A DNA stretch of 64,000 nucleotides, from contig CBDBED010000001.1 of assembly GCA_965204245.1 (NCBI GenBank), positions 372,001 through 436,000 on the forward strand. Reading direction: 5' to 3'. The notes beneath the pieces were generated by a model. The model had not been told where the DNA came from. It made no database searches and was given only the letters and a program-made list of their open reading frames with translations. Shown here piece after piece: positions 35,980 through 44,620 of the stretch. The stretch is from JAAXIE01 sp965204245. Its GTDB lineage: Bacteria > Chloroflexota > Dehalococcoidia > Lucifugimonadales > JAAXIE01. Every line of letters starts with the position of its first letter. Position 1 is the stretch's first letter. The position numbers and the translations under genes were made by a program.

Positions 35980-36846
35980 ATGACGGAACAACAAGACCCC
36001 TGGATGGTTTTCGAGTCTGCCGAATGGGACGTGCCGGTCCACTGCCGCCGCTACGAGGGCCGGGTGGCCATCGTCACCGGCGGGGGTCAGGGTCTCGGCC
36101 GCGTGATTTGCCGTCGCTTAGCCTTGGAGGGATGCAGCATAGTCATGGCCGACTTCAATGACGTCACTGCCCCTAAGGCAGCACGTGAGATGGAAGACGA
36201 AACAGGCCAGCCCTTCATGTGGGTCGGCGGCGACCTGAGCGAGGTCGGCGTTGCAGATGGCGTAGTTCTGCAGGCCCTAAACCGGTTCGGACGCATCGAT
36301 ACCTTGGTGAACAACGCCGCCATGCAAGCTCGTCTTCCCCTTCTTGAGTTCCCTGAGGAACTCATGCAGAAATCGGTGAACACAAACGTCTGGGGCACCG
36401 TCCGCATGATCAAGGCAGTCCTTCCTCACATGATTGAGAGGAACTACGGGCGCATCGTCAGCATCGGAGGCACTGCCTTCGAGGCTGCTGTCCCCTACCA
36501 CACCTTCCTCGGTGGCATCGGCAAGGGCAGCGTCGTTGGCCTCACCACCACCGTCGCCGCCGAGTACGGCAAATGGAACATCACCGCCAACTGCGTCTCC
36601 CCCGCTGGCATGGAGACCCGCAATGACGGAACCCTCGACTCGGTGGCAGGCCAGCGCGACGACTACCTTAACCCAACCCAAACAATGATCGACTACTATC
36701 CCCCCATGGGAGGGCGCAACTGGCTGGGCCGGGCTCGCTGTCATCCCGCCGAGGTAGCAGCCGCTGTCGCCTTCCTCGGCTCCTTCGAGGCTTCCTACAT
36801 CACCGGGCAGCTTCTCGGAGTCAACGGCGGCGCCCGCATGGTCTAA
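35980..36846 (+). CDS. Short-chain dehydrogenase/reductase with atypical active site
   Basis: 288 residues, start ATG 35980 after GGGAGA. The cofactor motif is VAIVTGGGQGLGR and NNAAM is the NNAG equivalent. Aligning the helix KGSVVGLTTTVAAE, the lysine of the YxxxK motif is present (GGIGKGS) but the tyrosine position is Gly; the nearest Tyr is five residues further upstream (PYHTFLGGIGK). Family members of this kind may use a displaced base or may not be classical oxidoreductases. It is 9 nt upstream of the alpha/beta hydrolase and heads a plus-strand run through 46 kb. Confidence 0.85.
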   Translation: MTEQQDPWMVFESAEWDVPVHCRRYEGRVAIVTGGGQGLGRVICRRLALEGCSIVMADFNDVTAPKAAREMEDETGQPFMWVGGDLSEVGVADGVVLQALNRFGRIDTLVNNAAMQARLPLLEFPEELMQKSVNTNVWGTVRMIKAVLPHMIERNYGRIVSIGGTAFEAAVPYHTFLGGIGKGSVVGLTTTVAAEYGKWNITANCVSPAGMETRNDGTLDSVAGQRDDYLNPTQTMIDYYPPMGGRNWLGRARCHPAEVAAAVAFLGSFEASYITGQLLGVNGGARMV

Positions 36847-36855
36847 GGCCAGCCC

Positions 36856-37617
36856 ATGACCCTTGCAAAGGGCCGCCTCGATACCGTCCTGAGCAGGCGG
36901 ACGGAGGGCTATGCAGGGCAGGAAGTGCCCTACGAACTCCCCGTCACTGCCTATCCTTCTGCCTCGGGCGTGATTCTCGTGAACTCACCCGGGTCGGGGG
37001 AACTCAAGGACGGCCGTTACAACCGCTGGGCCAACCTCGCTCGCGAACTGCAAAGTCGTGGCATGCTCAGCATGGTCACCTACAACGTGCCCCGGCCAGA
37101 CGCCCAGTTCGTCAATCCCACCGAGCCCTATGCCTACAAGAATGCCAGTTGGAACCGCATCCTCGTCGAGGGCCTCGCCCACGTCATTGACTACGCTTTG
37201 GAACGACGTCGCCAGCTATGCGGCTCAGCCAACCCCATCATGTACCTGTCCGGCTTCTCCTCAGGAGGCTCCGCCGTCGGTGCCGTAGCCTTCCGCTACA
37301 GCGAGATAAAGCGCATTCTCCTCAACTCCACTTACGACAGTGTCGGCGACTACTTCTACGCCGCCATCCCCCAGTTCACCGGGCGCATTTACGTAGCCTA
37401 CGGGGCCAACGACCCCCTCGCCCGCTTCCTCGCCTATGTCCTTCAATTCGGCGCCAGCTCCGCCGAGTCTCTCCATGTCCGCGAAGTCCCTGACTGCGAC
37501 CACCGCTTCAGCGGTGCCACCAACGGTAAGATACTCAGCAAAGCCTTCCTCTGGGCCTTCGGCGAAGACGACACCTTCCCCGACCCCGAAGGCGGCCTCG
37601 ACATCTACGAAGAGTAG
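36856..37617 (+). CDS. Alpha/beta hydrolase
   Basis: 253 residues. The nucleophile elbow is GFSSGGSAVGAVA (Ser near residue 133), with the likely acid in YVAYGANDPLARF and the His in VPDCDHRFSGATN. The oxyanion region reads VILVNSPGSGELKDGRYNRW. It has the size of a dienelactone-hydrolase or thioesterase-like enzyme, acting on an ester or lactone that is not identified. Nine nucleotides separate it from the SDR, and it precedes Rieske oxygenase genes, so a ring-cleavage or ester product is a fair guess. Confidence 0.8.
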   Translation: MTLAKGRLDTVLSRRTEGYAGQEVPYELPVTAYPSASGVILVNSPGSGELKDGRYNRWANLARELQSRGMLSMVTYNVPRPDAQFVNPTEPYAYKNASWNRILVEGLAHVIDYALERRRQLCGSANPIMYLSGFSSGGSAVGAVAFRYSEIKRILLNSTYDSVGDYFYAAIPQFTGRIYVAYGANDPLARFLAYVLQFGASSAESLHVREVPDCDHRFSGATNGKILSKAFLWAFGEDDTFPDPEGGLDIYEE

Positions 37618-37633
37618 CCTTAACGGCTGAAGA

Positions 37634-38353
37634 TTGGGAGTGACAGTGTTCAGCTTGATAATTGCCGAGTTGCAGATCGCCGTCGTCGCCTTGGAGCAAG
37701 GCAACTTGGAGGGTCACGCCTTTCATACCGGCAAGGCTGGTGGGGTGTCAGCCGCTATCGGAGCCTTCGGCATCAAGGCGCTGAGTCTTTGCGATGATAT
37801 TTCCAACGCTTACGAGGCGGGCGATAAAGAGTCCCTCGACCGGGTCCTCCAAGAAGCAATGGAACGTCCCGACTATGCCGCGAAGCCCGATGCCATGCCG
37901 AGCATATTTGGAGAGTCCTCATCCGAGGGCGTCATCGGCTGGGAAGAGTCCGGCGCAGCCCTTCGGCAAGCCGTCGAAGCCAAGAATGCCGGAGATGACA
38001 TCCGTTATTCTCTGATGATTGGGTTTGCCTCGGGCCTACTGTTCCGCAACCCCGGACCATCCTACGACCGGGGCACGATTCTCGATGCCATAACAGCGGG
38101 CTATGAGACAAACGACTCGGAACAGATCGACTGGGCCGGGGATCGTCTAGCGGCGGCCCACAGGTTGTCGACGCCCATGTCCTTCTTGTCCGGTGCCAAC
38201 TTGGACAGATATGTAGAGGCGAAAGTGCGAACAACTCGATGGGCCCAGAATTTCGGGCTCCGCAACGCCCGCGCTACCGACGAATCAGTCTTGATGCCCA
38301 ACGCATTCTGGTTAAACTGGAAGCTCGCAAGGCAAAACCAACATGACGCATAG
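37634..38353 (+). CDS. Hypothetical protein, mainly helical
   Basis: 239 residues, family not recognised. The start is uncertain: TTG 37634 or GTG 37640 and 37646 are all in frame. There are several amphipathic helices (IIAELQIAVVALEQGNLEGH, ALRQAVEAKNAGDDIRYSLM, IDWAGDRLAAAHRL) and a hydrophobic LMIGFASGLLFRN. No catalytic motif is visible. It lies in the catabolic run, 16 nt after the hydrolase and 81 nt before the Rieske gene. Confidence 0.55.
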   Translation: MGVTVFSLIIAELQIAVVALEQGNLEGHAFHTGKAGGVSAAIGAFGIKALSLCDDISNAYEAGDKESLDRVLQEAMERPDYAAKPDAMPSIFGESSSEGVIGWEESGAALRQAVEAKNAGDDIRYSLMIGFASGLLFRNPGPSYDRGTILDAITAGYETNDSEQIDWAGDRLAAAHRLSTPMSFLSGANLDRYVEAKVRTTRWAQNFGLRNARATDESVLMPNAFWLNWKLARQNQHDA

Positions 38354-38434
38354 TCTGCCTCTGACCCCTAGCTTGCCACGATGCCTCGCAATCCGCTAGG
38401 ATTGGCCTTTCCAACCCGCTCAGGGGGTATTGGC

Positions 38435-39757
38435 ATGGTTGACGTCAATGGCTTGGTTGTAGACGACGCGGAACAAGGCGTATTCCGTTACCACCGCACT
38501 ACGTTGACATCCCAGGAAGTACTGGAGGCGGAGCGCGACCGCATCTTCGAGAAATGCTGGCTCTATCTGGGCCACGAATCGGAGGTGGAGAAGTCAGGTG
38601 ACTACGTGCGCCGCAACGTCGGCGGCAGGCCACTCTTCTTCGCCCGTGGCAAGGACAATCGGGTCCGTGCCTTCTACAACACCTGCACTCACCGCGGCGC
38701 CCTTATCTGCCGCATGGACAAGGGACACGGTGATGTCTTCCAGTGCTTCTACCATGCCTGGACATTCAACAACGAGGGCGAACTCATCGGCAGGCCCGAC
38801 GAGCCTGGATACAGCGATTTCTTCGACAAGTCAGATATGGCCCTGAAGTCCCCACGCATGGAGTCCTATCGCGGTTTCATGTTCGTCACTTTCAACCCCC
38901 AAGCAGAGGACCTGTCCGCCTATCTGGCGGGTGCCAAGGAATACCTGGACCTCATGATTGACCAAGCCGACACCGATATGCGCGTCGTCGCTGGTTCCAA
39001 CAAATACGTCATGAAGTGCAACTGGAAGCTCTTGGTCGAGAACAGCATCGATGGCTACCACCTGATCCCCACTCACAACACCTACCTCGAATACCTGGCG
39101 GGCCTCGGTGCCAAGACCTCCGCCAGCGCCTCCGGACGTTGGTCTCGAACCACCGCTTTGGGCAATGGCCACTCCGTTTTGTCGTCCGAGGCCATCAATG
39201 GCAAGCCCGTGGCCAGTTGGGTCCCCCTCTATGGAGAGGACACCAAGGAGGAGTTCGCCCGCAAGCGCCAGAACCTCGTTGACCGGTTCGGCGAAGAAAA
39301 AGCTTGGCTCATCGCCAACGCCACCCGCAACCTGCACATCTATCCCAACCTGATCATCAACGACGTGGCCGGCACTACCGTCCGAGCCTTCTGGCCCGTG
39401 GCCCCCGACCACCTCGAGGTTTCGGCGTGGGAAGTAGTCCCGCGCGAAGAAGACGAAAGGGCTCTCGCCCGCCGCCTCGACAGTTTCCTCACCTTCCTAG
39501 GGCCGGGCGGCTTCGCCACCCCCGACGACGTGGAAGCCTTGGAGTCCTGCCAAGAGGGCTTCCTCTGCGACGAGGTCGAGTGGTCTGACATCTCCCGTGG
39601 CATGCATGAACGAAACCCGAAGGGCATCCACGAACTCCAGATGCGCAGCTTCTGGCGCCGTTGGTATGCGGACATGACCGGCCAACGCCGCTTTGATACC
39701 GGAGACCGTGTACCGGTGAGTGAAGAGGAGCCGGTGCTCGCCTCGGATGACGACTAG
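38435..39757 (+). CDS. Rieske ring-hydroxylating oxygenase alpha subunit (copy 1)
   Basis: 440 residues. The Rieske 2Fe-2S ligands are CTHRGA and CFYHAW (CxH...CxxH, residues about 88-110). The catalytic domain has NWKLLVENSIDGYHLIPTHNTY with the mononuclear-iron histidines and the bridging region upstream. ATG 38435 follows GGGGG and is preferred to 38381. The enzyme would dihydroxylate or demethylate an aromatic or other ring compound; the substrate is unknown. A second alpha subunit and a beta subunit follow; no ferredoxin or flavin reductase of the usual type is adjacent. Confidence 0.9.
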   Translation: MVDVNGLVVDDAEQGVFRYHRTTLTSQEVLEAERDRIFEKCWLYLGHESEVEKSGDYVRRNVGGRPLFFARGKDNRVRAFYNTCTHRGALICRMDKGHGDVFQCFYHAWTFNNEGELIGRPDEPGYSDFFDKSDMALKSPRMESYRGFMFVTFNPQAEDLSAYLAGAKEYLDLMIDQADTDMRVVAGSNKYVMKCNWKLLVENSIDGYHLIPTHNTYLEYLAGLGAKTSASASGRWSRTTALGNGHSVLSSEAINGKPVASWVPLYGEDTKEEFARKRQNLVDRFGEEKAWLIANATRNLHIYPNLIINDVAGTTVRAFWPVAPDHLEVSAWEVVPREEDERALARRLDSFLTFLGPGGFATPDDVEALESCQEGFLCDEVEWSDISRGMHERNPKGIHELQMRSFWRRWYADMTGQRRFDTGDRVPVSEEEPVLASDDD

Positions 39758-39806
39758 TCCCCACAACCTCGAAGCTACACTGAGCACTAACAAGAGAGGT
39801 AGCACA

Positions 39807-41114
39807 ATGGCCACACTGAGCGACATGGTCATCAACTACAACGACTTGGTGGAAGAAGTCGATAGCGGACTCCGCGTAAGCGGCCGGGTGTACCACGACC
39901 CCCAGGTCTTCGAAGAAGAGATGGATAGAATCTTCCATCGTGGTTGGGTTTTCGTGGGCCACGAGAGCGAAGTTGGCGAGCCGGGCGAGTACATTACCCG
40001 TCAGATCGGCACCCAGCCCGTGATCATGTCCCGTGATAGCGACGGTCAACTGCATGTGCTTCTCAACCGTTGTCGCCATCGGTCGGCTACTGTGGCCCAG
40101 CAAGACCGCGGCAAGGGTTTCACCTTCATGTGTGCATACCACGGCTGGACCTACGGCAGCGACGGACATCTGATTGGCGCACCCTTCCATGGAGGGCGCG
40201 GAGGTTACGACGAATGCTTCAAGCGCGAAGACTACGGACTGGTGAGGGTGCCCCGTGTCGCCTCACACCGAGGCTTCGTGTTCGGTAGTCTTAGCCCCGT
40301 GGGTCAGAGCTTCGACGACTATTTGGGGCAAGCCAAGTCCTATCTGGACCGCTTCTGCGACATGGCCCCCGATGGTGAGATACTTGCCAGAGCTGGCAGA
40401 CAGAAGACCCGTTTCGAGGGGAACTGGAAACTGCAGGTGGAGAACCTCACCGACCAATACCACGTTTCCTTCACCCACCAGACAGCCCTGAACCGTCCGG
40501 GCCGTGACGCGACCGCCATCACCATGGACGACCCATACCAAGTGCAACGAGACTTGGGAGGAGGTCACACTATAATCGACCGGTTCCAAGCCAATCGGAA
40601 CGTGGGCGAAAAGCTAAACGACCGCATAACCGGTGCTACCGGCACCCTTCATCCCGAGGTGGTCAGCCGCGTGGCGGAGCGCATGGGAGAGGAGGCTGCT
40701 GCTTACGCCTCCTCGGGCGGTCCTCCCCACGTCATGATTTTCCCCAACCTCATGGTATTGTGGAATGCTTTCCGGGTGCTGCAACCGGTACGTCCTGACC
40801 TTAGCTACATCTACTACCACCCAACCTTCCTCAAGGGCGCTAGCGACGAGATCAACACTCTGAGGCTACGGGCCCACGAGAATGGCTTCGGACCTGCCGG
40901 CTTCATCAATCCCGACGATGTGGACATGTTTGCCCGTATCCAGACTGGTACAAAGGCCACGGTGGAAGACTGGTCCATCCTCACCCGCGGCACCGCTGGC
41001 GAGGCAACCGAACCTGACGATTTCGGCCAGCCCTCCCTGACCACCCAAGTGCTCGGGGAGACTGCCCAGCGCGGTATCTGGCGCCACTACCGGGATGTGA
41101 TGAACGAGATATAA
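39807..41114 (+). CDS. Rieske ring-hydroxylating oxygenase alpha subunit (copy 2)
   Basis: 435 residues from ATG 39807; the frame is open from 39720 inside the previous gene's end. Rieske ligands: CRHRSA and CAYHGW. The iron site is NWKLQVENLTDQYHVSFTHQ. The closing part EDWSILTRGTAGEA is typical of dioxygenase alpha chains. It is distinct from copy 1 and immediately precedes the beta subunit gene, so this copy is the more likely partner of the beta chain. Confidence 0.92.
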   Translation: MATLSDMVINYNDLVEEVDSGLRVSGRVYHDPQVFEEEMDRIFHRGWVFVGHESEVGEPGEYITRQIGTQPVIMSRDSDGQLHVLLNRCRHRSATVAQQDRGKGFTFMCAYHGWTYGSDGHLIGAPFHGGRGGYDECFKREDYGLVRVPRVASHRGFVFGSLSPVGQSFDDYLGQAKSYLDRFCDMAPDGEILARAGRQKTRFEGNWKLQVENLTDQYHVSFTHQTALNRPGRDATAITMDDPYQVQRDLGGGHTIIDRFQANRNVGEKLNDRITGATGTLHPEVVSRVAERMGEEAAAYASSGGPPHVMIFPNLMVLWNAFRVLQPVRPDLSYIYYHPTFLKGASDEINTLRLRAHENGFGPAGFINPDDVDMFARIQTGTKATVEDWSILTRGTAGEATEPDDFGQPSLTTQVLGETAQRGIWRHYRDVMNEI

Positions 41115-41164
41115 GAGAAAGTACCCTAGCCCCTCAGACAGCCCATATAAGGACTGGACTCTAT

Positions 41165-41650
41165 ATGGCCCTAGACCGCAACGAGATTGAAAACTTCCTG
41201 TATCGAGAAGCCCGTCTCATGGACGAGCATCACTATGATGAATGGGAAGCTCTCTGGACCGATGATGCCATCTACTGGGTGCCCTGTGGAGGCGAAGACA
41301 CCGATCCTACTAAAGATGTTTCCATCATTTATGATGACCGTGCCCGCATAGCGGGGCGTCTGGTTCGATTGAAGAGCGGAGCCGCTTGGGCCCAGGACCC
41401 TCAGTCGCGTCTACGCCGGGTGGTCTCCAACATTGAGGTCTATGAAGAGAAAGACGACAGTATCACCGTCTACTCCAACTTCGTGCTGGCCGAGGTGCGT
41501 CGTCGCAGCGTAGATACGTGGCAGGACATGTGGGTGGGTCGCTCTACTCACAAGCTCCGTCGCGAGGACGGTGCCCTCAAGATGTCTTACAAAAAGGTCG
41601 CCTTGGTCAACAACGATACCGAGATACCGAGCCTTTGGATACTGGTGTAG
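41165..41650 (+). CDS. Ring-hydroxylating dioxygenase beta subunit
   Basis: 161 residues of SnoaL/NTF2-like fold. Family signatures: IENFLYREARLMDEHHYDEWEALWTDD and RRVVSNIEVYEEKDDSITVYSNF. The tail has LRREDGALKMSYKKVALVNND. It forms the structural part of an alpha3beta3 oxygenase. It follows the second Rieske alpha gene by 50 nt. Confidence 0.9.
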   Translation: MALDRNEIENFLYREARLMDEHHYDEWEALWTDDAIYWVPCGGEDTDPTKDVSIIYDDRARIAGRLVRLKSGAAWAQDPQSRLRRVVSNIEVYEEKDDSITVYSNFVLAEVRRRSVDTWQDMWVGRSTHKLRREDGALKMSYKKVALVNNDTEIPSLWILV

Positions 41651-41715
41651 CCAGGCCGCTGCATCCCCCCTGATGACCCTGATCATCTTTCACAATCCTT
41701 AGTCATGGTGCGTCT

Positions 41716-43110
41716 ATGGAATCTCAGTACGACCTCTTGGTAGTCGGAGCCGGTCCCGGCGGCTATGTCTGCGCCATCAGGGCAGCCCAGTTGGGTATGA
41801 GGGTCGCCATCATTGAGCGGGAGGAGTTGGGCGGTGTCTGCCTCAACTGGGGATGCATCCCCAGCAAGGCCCTCCTCAAGAATGCTGAGTACATCTCCAT
41901 CCTCAAAAAAGGCGAGGAGCTTGGATTCTCATTCGATAACCTGCGTGTCGACTATTCCAAGGCCTTCGAGCGAAGTCGCAGCGTCGTCCAGCGCCAGATT
42001 CGCGGGGTTGCATACCTGCTTCGCAAAAACGAGATCGAGCATGTGCAGGGAGAGGCTGTTTTGCGGGATGCCAACACCATCGAGGTATCCCCAACGGGGC
42101 AAACACTCCGGGGGCGGAACATTGTCCTAGCTACTGGGGCGAGGCCCCGCTCCACCCCGTCCCTTCCCATCGATGGTGAGACGATTATCAACAGCCGGCA
42201 CGCCCTGGCCCTTCAGGAATTGCCTGCCTCAGCAGTCATAGTGGGAGCAGGCCCTGTGGGGGTGGAGTTCGCATACTTATGGCATTCCTATGGGGTGGAA
42301 GTAACGGTCGTGGAATTGCTGCCGCGCGCGGTCCCCAATGAAGACGAAGAAATAAGCCAGCAATTGGAGCGTGCCTTTTCCCGCGAGGGCATAAACGTAC
42401 TAACAGGCGCGAGCATCGCCTCGCTCAATACAGGCCCAGACGGTCGTGCGTACATGCAGGTCCGTTTCAATGAGGGTGCCGACGGGCAGGAACTGGTCTG
42501 TGACAAAGTCCTAGTGGCCATTGGGGTCGCACCCAACTCCGAAAGCATAGGATTGGAGCAAGTTGGGGTCGACACTGACAGAGGCGCCATCACCGTCGAT
42601 GGACACATGTCCACCAATGTGCCCGGCATCTACGCCATTGGCGACGTAACCGGCAAGCTGCCCCTAGCCCATGTCGCCTCAGCCCAAGCGGTCCATGTGG
42701 CCGAACACATCGCCGGGGAAGAGACGCAACCTTTGGACTACGAAATGATGCCCCGTGCCACCTATTGCATCCCCCAGGTGGCCAGTTTCGGCCTTACGGA
42801 AGCCCAAGCCCTTGAACGCGGTTACAGGGTGCGGATTGGGAAGTATCCCTTTCTGGCAAATGGCAAGGCTCAGGCCATAGGAGAGACGGCTGGTGTGGCC
42901 AAGCTGATTGTGGACGATGCCCACGGCGATATTCTCGGAGCCCACTTAGTGGGTTCGGAGGTCACGGAACTGCTGGCGGAACTCTCCATCACTAGGTTGC
43001 TGGAAGGGACTACACTGGAATTGGGGTGGATGGTACACTCGCATCCCACCCTGTCCGAGGTGGTGAAAGAGGCTGCGCTGGCCGCTGAAGGCCGCGCTGT
43101 TCACGCCTGA
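41716..43110 (+). CDS. lpdA: Dihydrolipoyl dehydrogenase (E3)
   Basis: FAD disulfide reductase, 464 residues. FAD motif LLVVGAGPGGYVCAIRAAQ, redox-active disulfide GGVCLNWGCIPSKALL, NAD motif AVIVGAGPVGVEFAYLWHSYG, and C-terminal dimer interface with the catalytic His in WMVHSHPTLSEVVKEAAL. It reoxidises lipoyl groups of 2-oxoacid dehydrogenase complexes. E2 lies 32 nt downstream, but no E1 alpha/beta gene is present in the window. Its position right after the dioxygenase subunits raises the alternative that it also serves as electron donor there; that is inference only. Confidence 0.93.
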   Translation: MESQYDLLVVGAGPGGYVCAIRAAQLGMRVAIIEREELGGVCLNWGCIPSKALLKNAEYISILKKGEELGFSFDNLRVDYSKAFERSRSVVQRQIRGVAYLLRKNEIEHVQGEAVLRDANTIEVSPTGQTLRGRNIVLATGARPRSTPSLPIDGETIINSRHALALQELPASAVIVGAGPVGVEFAYLWHSYGVEVTVVELLPRAVPNEDEEISQQLERAFSREGINVLTGASIASLNTGPDGRAYMQVRFNEGADGQELVCDKVLVAIGVAPNSESIGLEQVGVDTDRGAITVDGHMSTNVPGIYAIGDVTGKLPLAHVASAQAVHVAEHIAGEETQPLDYEMMPRATYCIPQVASFGLTEAQALERGYRVRIGKYPFLANGKAQAIGETAGVAKLIVDDAHGDILGAHLVGSEVTELLAELSITRLLEGTTLELGWMVHSHPTLSEVVKEAALAAEGRAVHA

Positions 43111-43142
43111 CACAATAGAGCGACCAACGCGCGGGGGAAGCC

Positions 43143-44549
43143 TTGGCTACATCCATTGTCATGCCCAAAATGAGCTACGACATGCAGCAGGGTACGGTGG
43201 TACGCTGGCTCAAAGACGAGGGCGACCAGATTATTTCTGGCGAGGTCATCGCTGAAATAGAGACCGACAAGGCCACAGTTGAGATGCCTGCCTATGTCAA
43301 CGGCATCATGGGCCGCATAGTGGTGGAGACGGGCAGGTCGGTGCCTGTAGGCGAGTTAATCGCCATCATTACACAGCAAGGGGAGACGCTGCCGGTCGTG
43401 GACATTTCGCATACGGAAGAGCCTACTCCAACCTCGGAATCTGCCCAAACGCACAATGACGCTCCCTCTTCCCCTGCTTCCCAAGCTCCGCCCTCCAACG
43501 GCACTCCCGCAGGCACCGGAGACGTGCGAGCCTCGCCAATCGCCCGCAGACTCGCCCGCGAGCGTGGTATAGACCTGACACGGGTGACCGGCTCAGGTCC
43601 TAATGGGCGCATCGTCGAGGCGGACATACTGGCTTGGCAGGACGGCCCTGTCGAAGTCTATCCTGCTCTCACTGTTCCTACGGCGCCACAGGAGGCTCCG
43701 CTGACCGAGCCTTACGAGCAACAACCGGTAGCAGTGGAAGCAACTGATACGTCTGCAAGCGTGCCCATTGAGGCTGCTCCTGCCCAAACTCCAGTTCCCC
43801 CACCTTCACCAGTAGATCCCGTGGCCCCGACGCCCGCTCCCTCTGCTCAGCCAACTCCGGACGACCGCGCAGGCACGTCCGAGCCTCTCAGCCGTATGCG
43901 TCAAGCCATCGCCCGCGTCACCAGCCAGAGTAAACGAGAAGCCCCCCACTTCTATGTCACTGCCGACATTGATATGACGCAGGCCATGGCCCTCCGCCGG
44001 CAAATCAATGAGAGCTTGGAAGAGGGCAAGCGAGTCACTGTCAACGACATCGTGGTCAAGGCCGCGGCTATGACACTGCAGTCCCATCCCCGCTTCAATG
44101 CCTCGTTCCGGGAAGACCATCTCGAGCTTCACACGGCCGCGAACATAGGCATTGCCATTGCACTCGCCGAGGGGCTGATCATTGCTGCCGTTCCCGGCTG
44201 TCAGGACAAGTCCCTGCTCCAGATTGCAGAAGCAAGCCGTGACCTTATTCAGCGGGCTGAAGGCACTACTCTACGAGCTGAGGAGTATGAAAGCACCTTC
44301 AGCATCAGCAACATGGGTATGTTCGATGTGGACAGCTTCTCGGCCATCATCTACCCGCCCAACGCCGCCGTATTGGCTATCGCCAGCGTCAAGGAGCGTC
44401 CTGTGGTACGTGATGGCCAGCTGGCCGTAGCCCAAATGATGAGCGCCACCCTCTCCGTGGACCATCGTGTTGCCGACGGGGCCGAAGCCGCCCGATTTCT
44501 GGTGAACATCAAGTCCCTGCTTGAGCAGCCAGTCAAGCTTCTGTTCTAG
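43143..44549 (+). CDS. Dihydrolipoamide acyltransferase (E2)
   Basis: 468 residues, TTG start at 43143. The lipoyl domain (residues 1-80) carries the lipoylated Lys in EIETDKATVEMPA. A Pro/Ala-rich linker leads to the E3/E1-binding domain ASPIARRLARERGIDLTRV and TGSGPNGRIVEADI. A second Pro/Ala-rich linker precedes the acyltransferase core, which contains the catalytic HRVADGAEAARF near the end. The family covers acetyl-, succinyl- and branched-chain substrates; which one cannot be read here. The adjacent E3 gene suggests a shared operon, and E1 must lie elsewhere. Confidence 0.92.
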   Translation: MATSIVMPKMSYDMQQGTVVRWLKDEGDQIISGEVIAEIETDKATVEMPAYVNGIMGRIVVETGRSVPVGELIAIITQQGETLPVVDISHTEEPTPTSESAQTHNDAPSSPASQAPPSNGTPAGTGDVRASPIARRLARERGIDLTRVTGSGPNGRIVEADILAWQDGPVEVYPALTVPTAPQEAPLTEPYEQQPVAVEATDTSASVPIEAAPAQTPVPPPSPVDPVAPTPAPSAQPTPDDRAGTSEPLSRMRQAIARVTSQSKREAPHFYVTADIDMTQAMALRRQINESLEEGKRVTVNDIVVKAAAMTLQSHPRFNASFREDHLELHTAANIGIAIALAEGLIIAAVPGCQDKSLLQIAEASRDLIQRAEGTTLRAEEYESTFSISNMGMFDVDSFSAIIYPPNAAVLAIASVKERPVVRDGQLAVAQMMSATLSVDHRVADGAEAARFLVNIKSLLEQPVKLLF

Positions 44550-44620
44550 TAGTCTATCCTGCTGTGCTGGGACCACGGCAAACGAGACCGCGCAGGGAAG
44601 TCGAAGCCTAAAGGGGCTAC

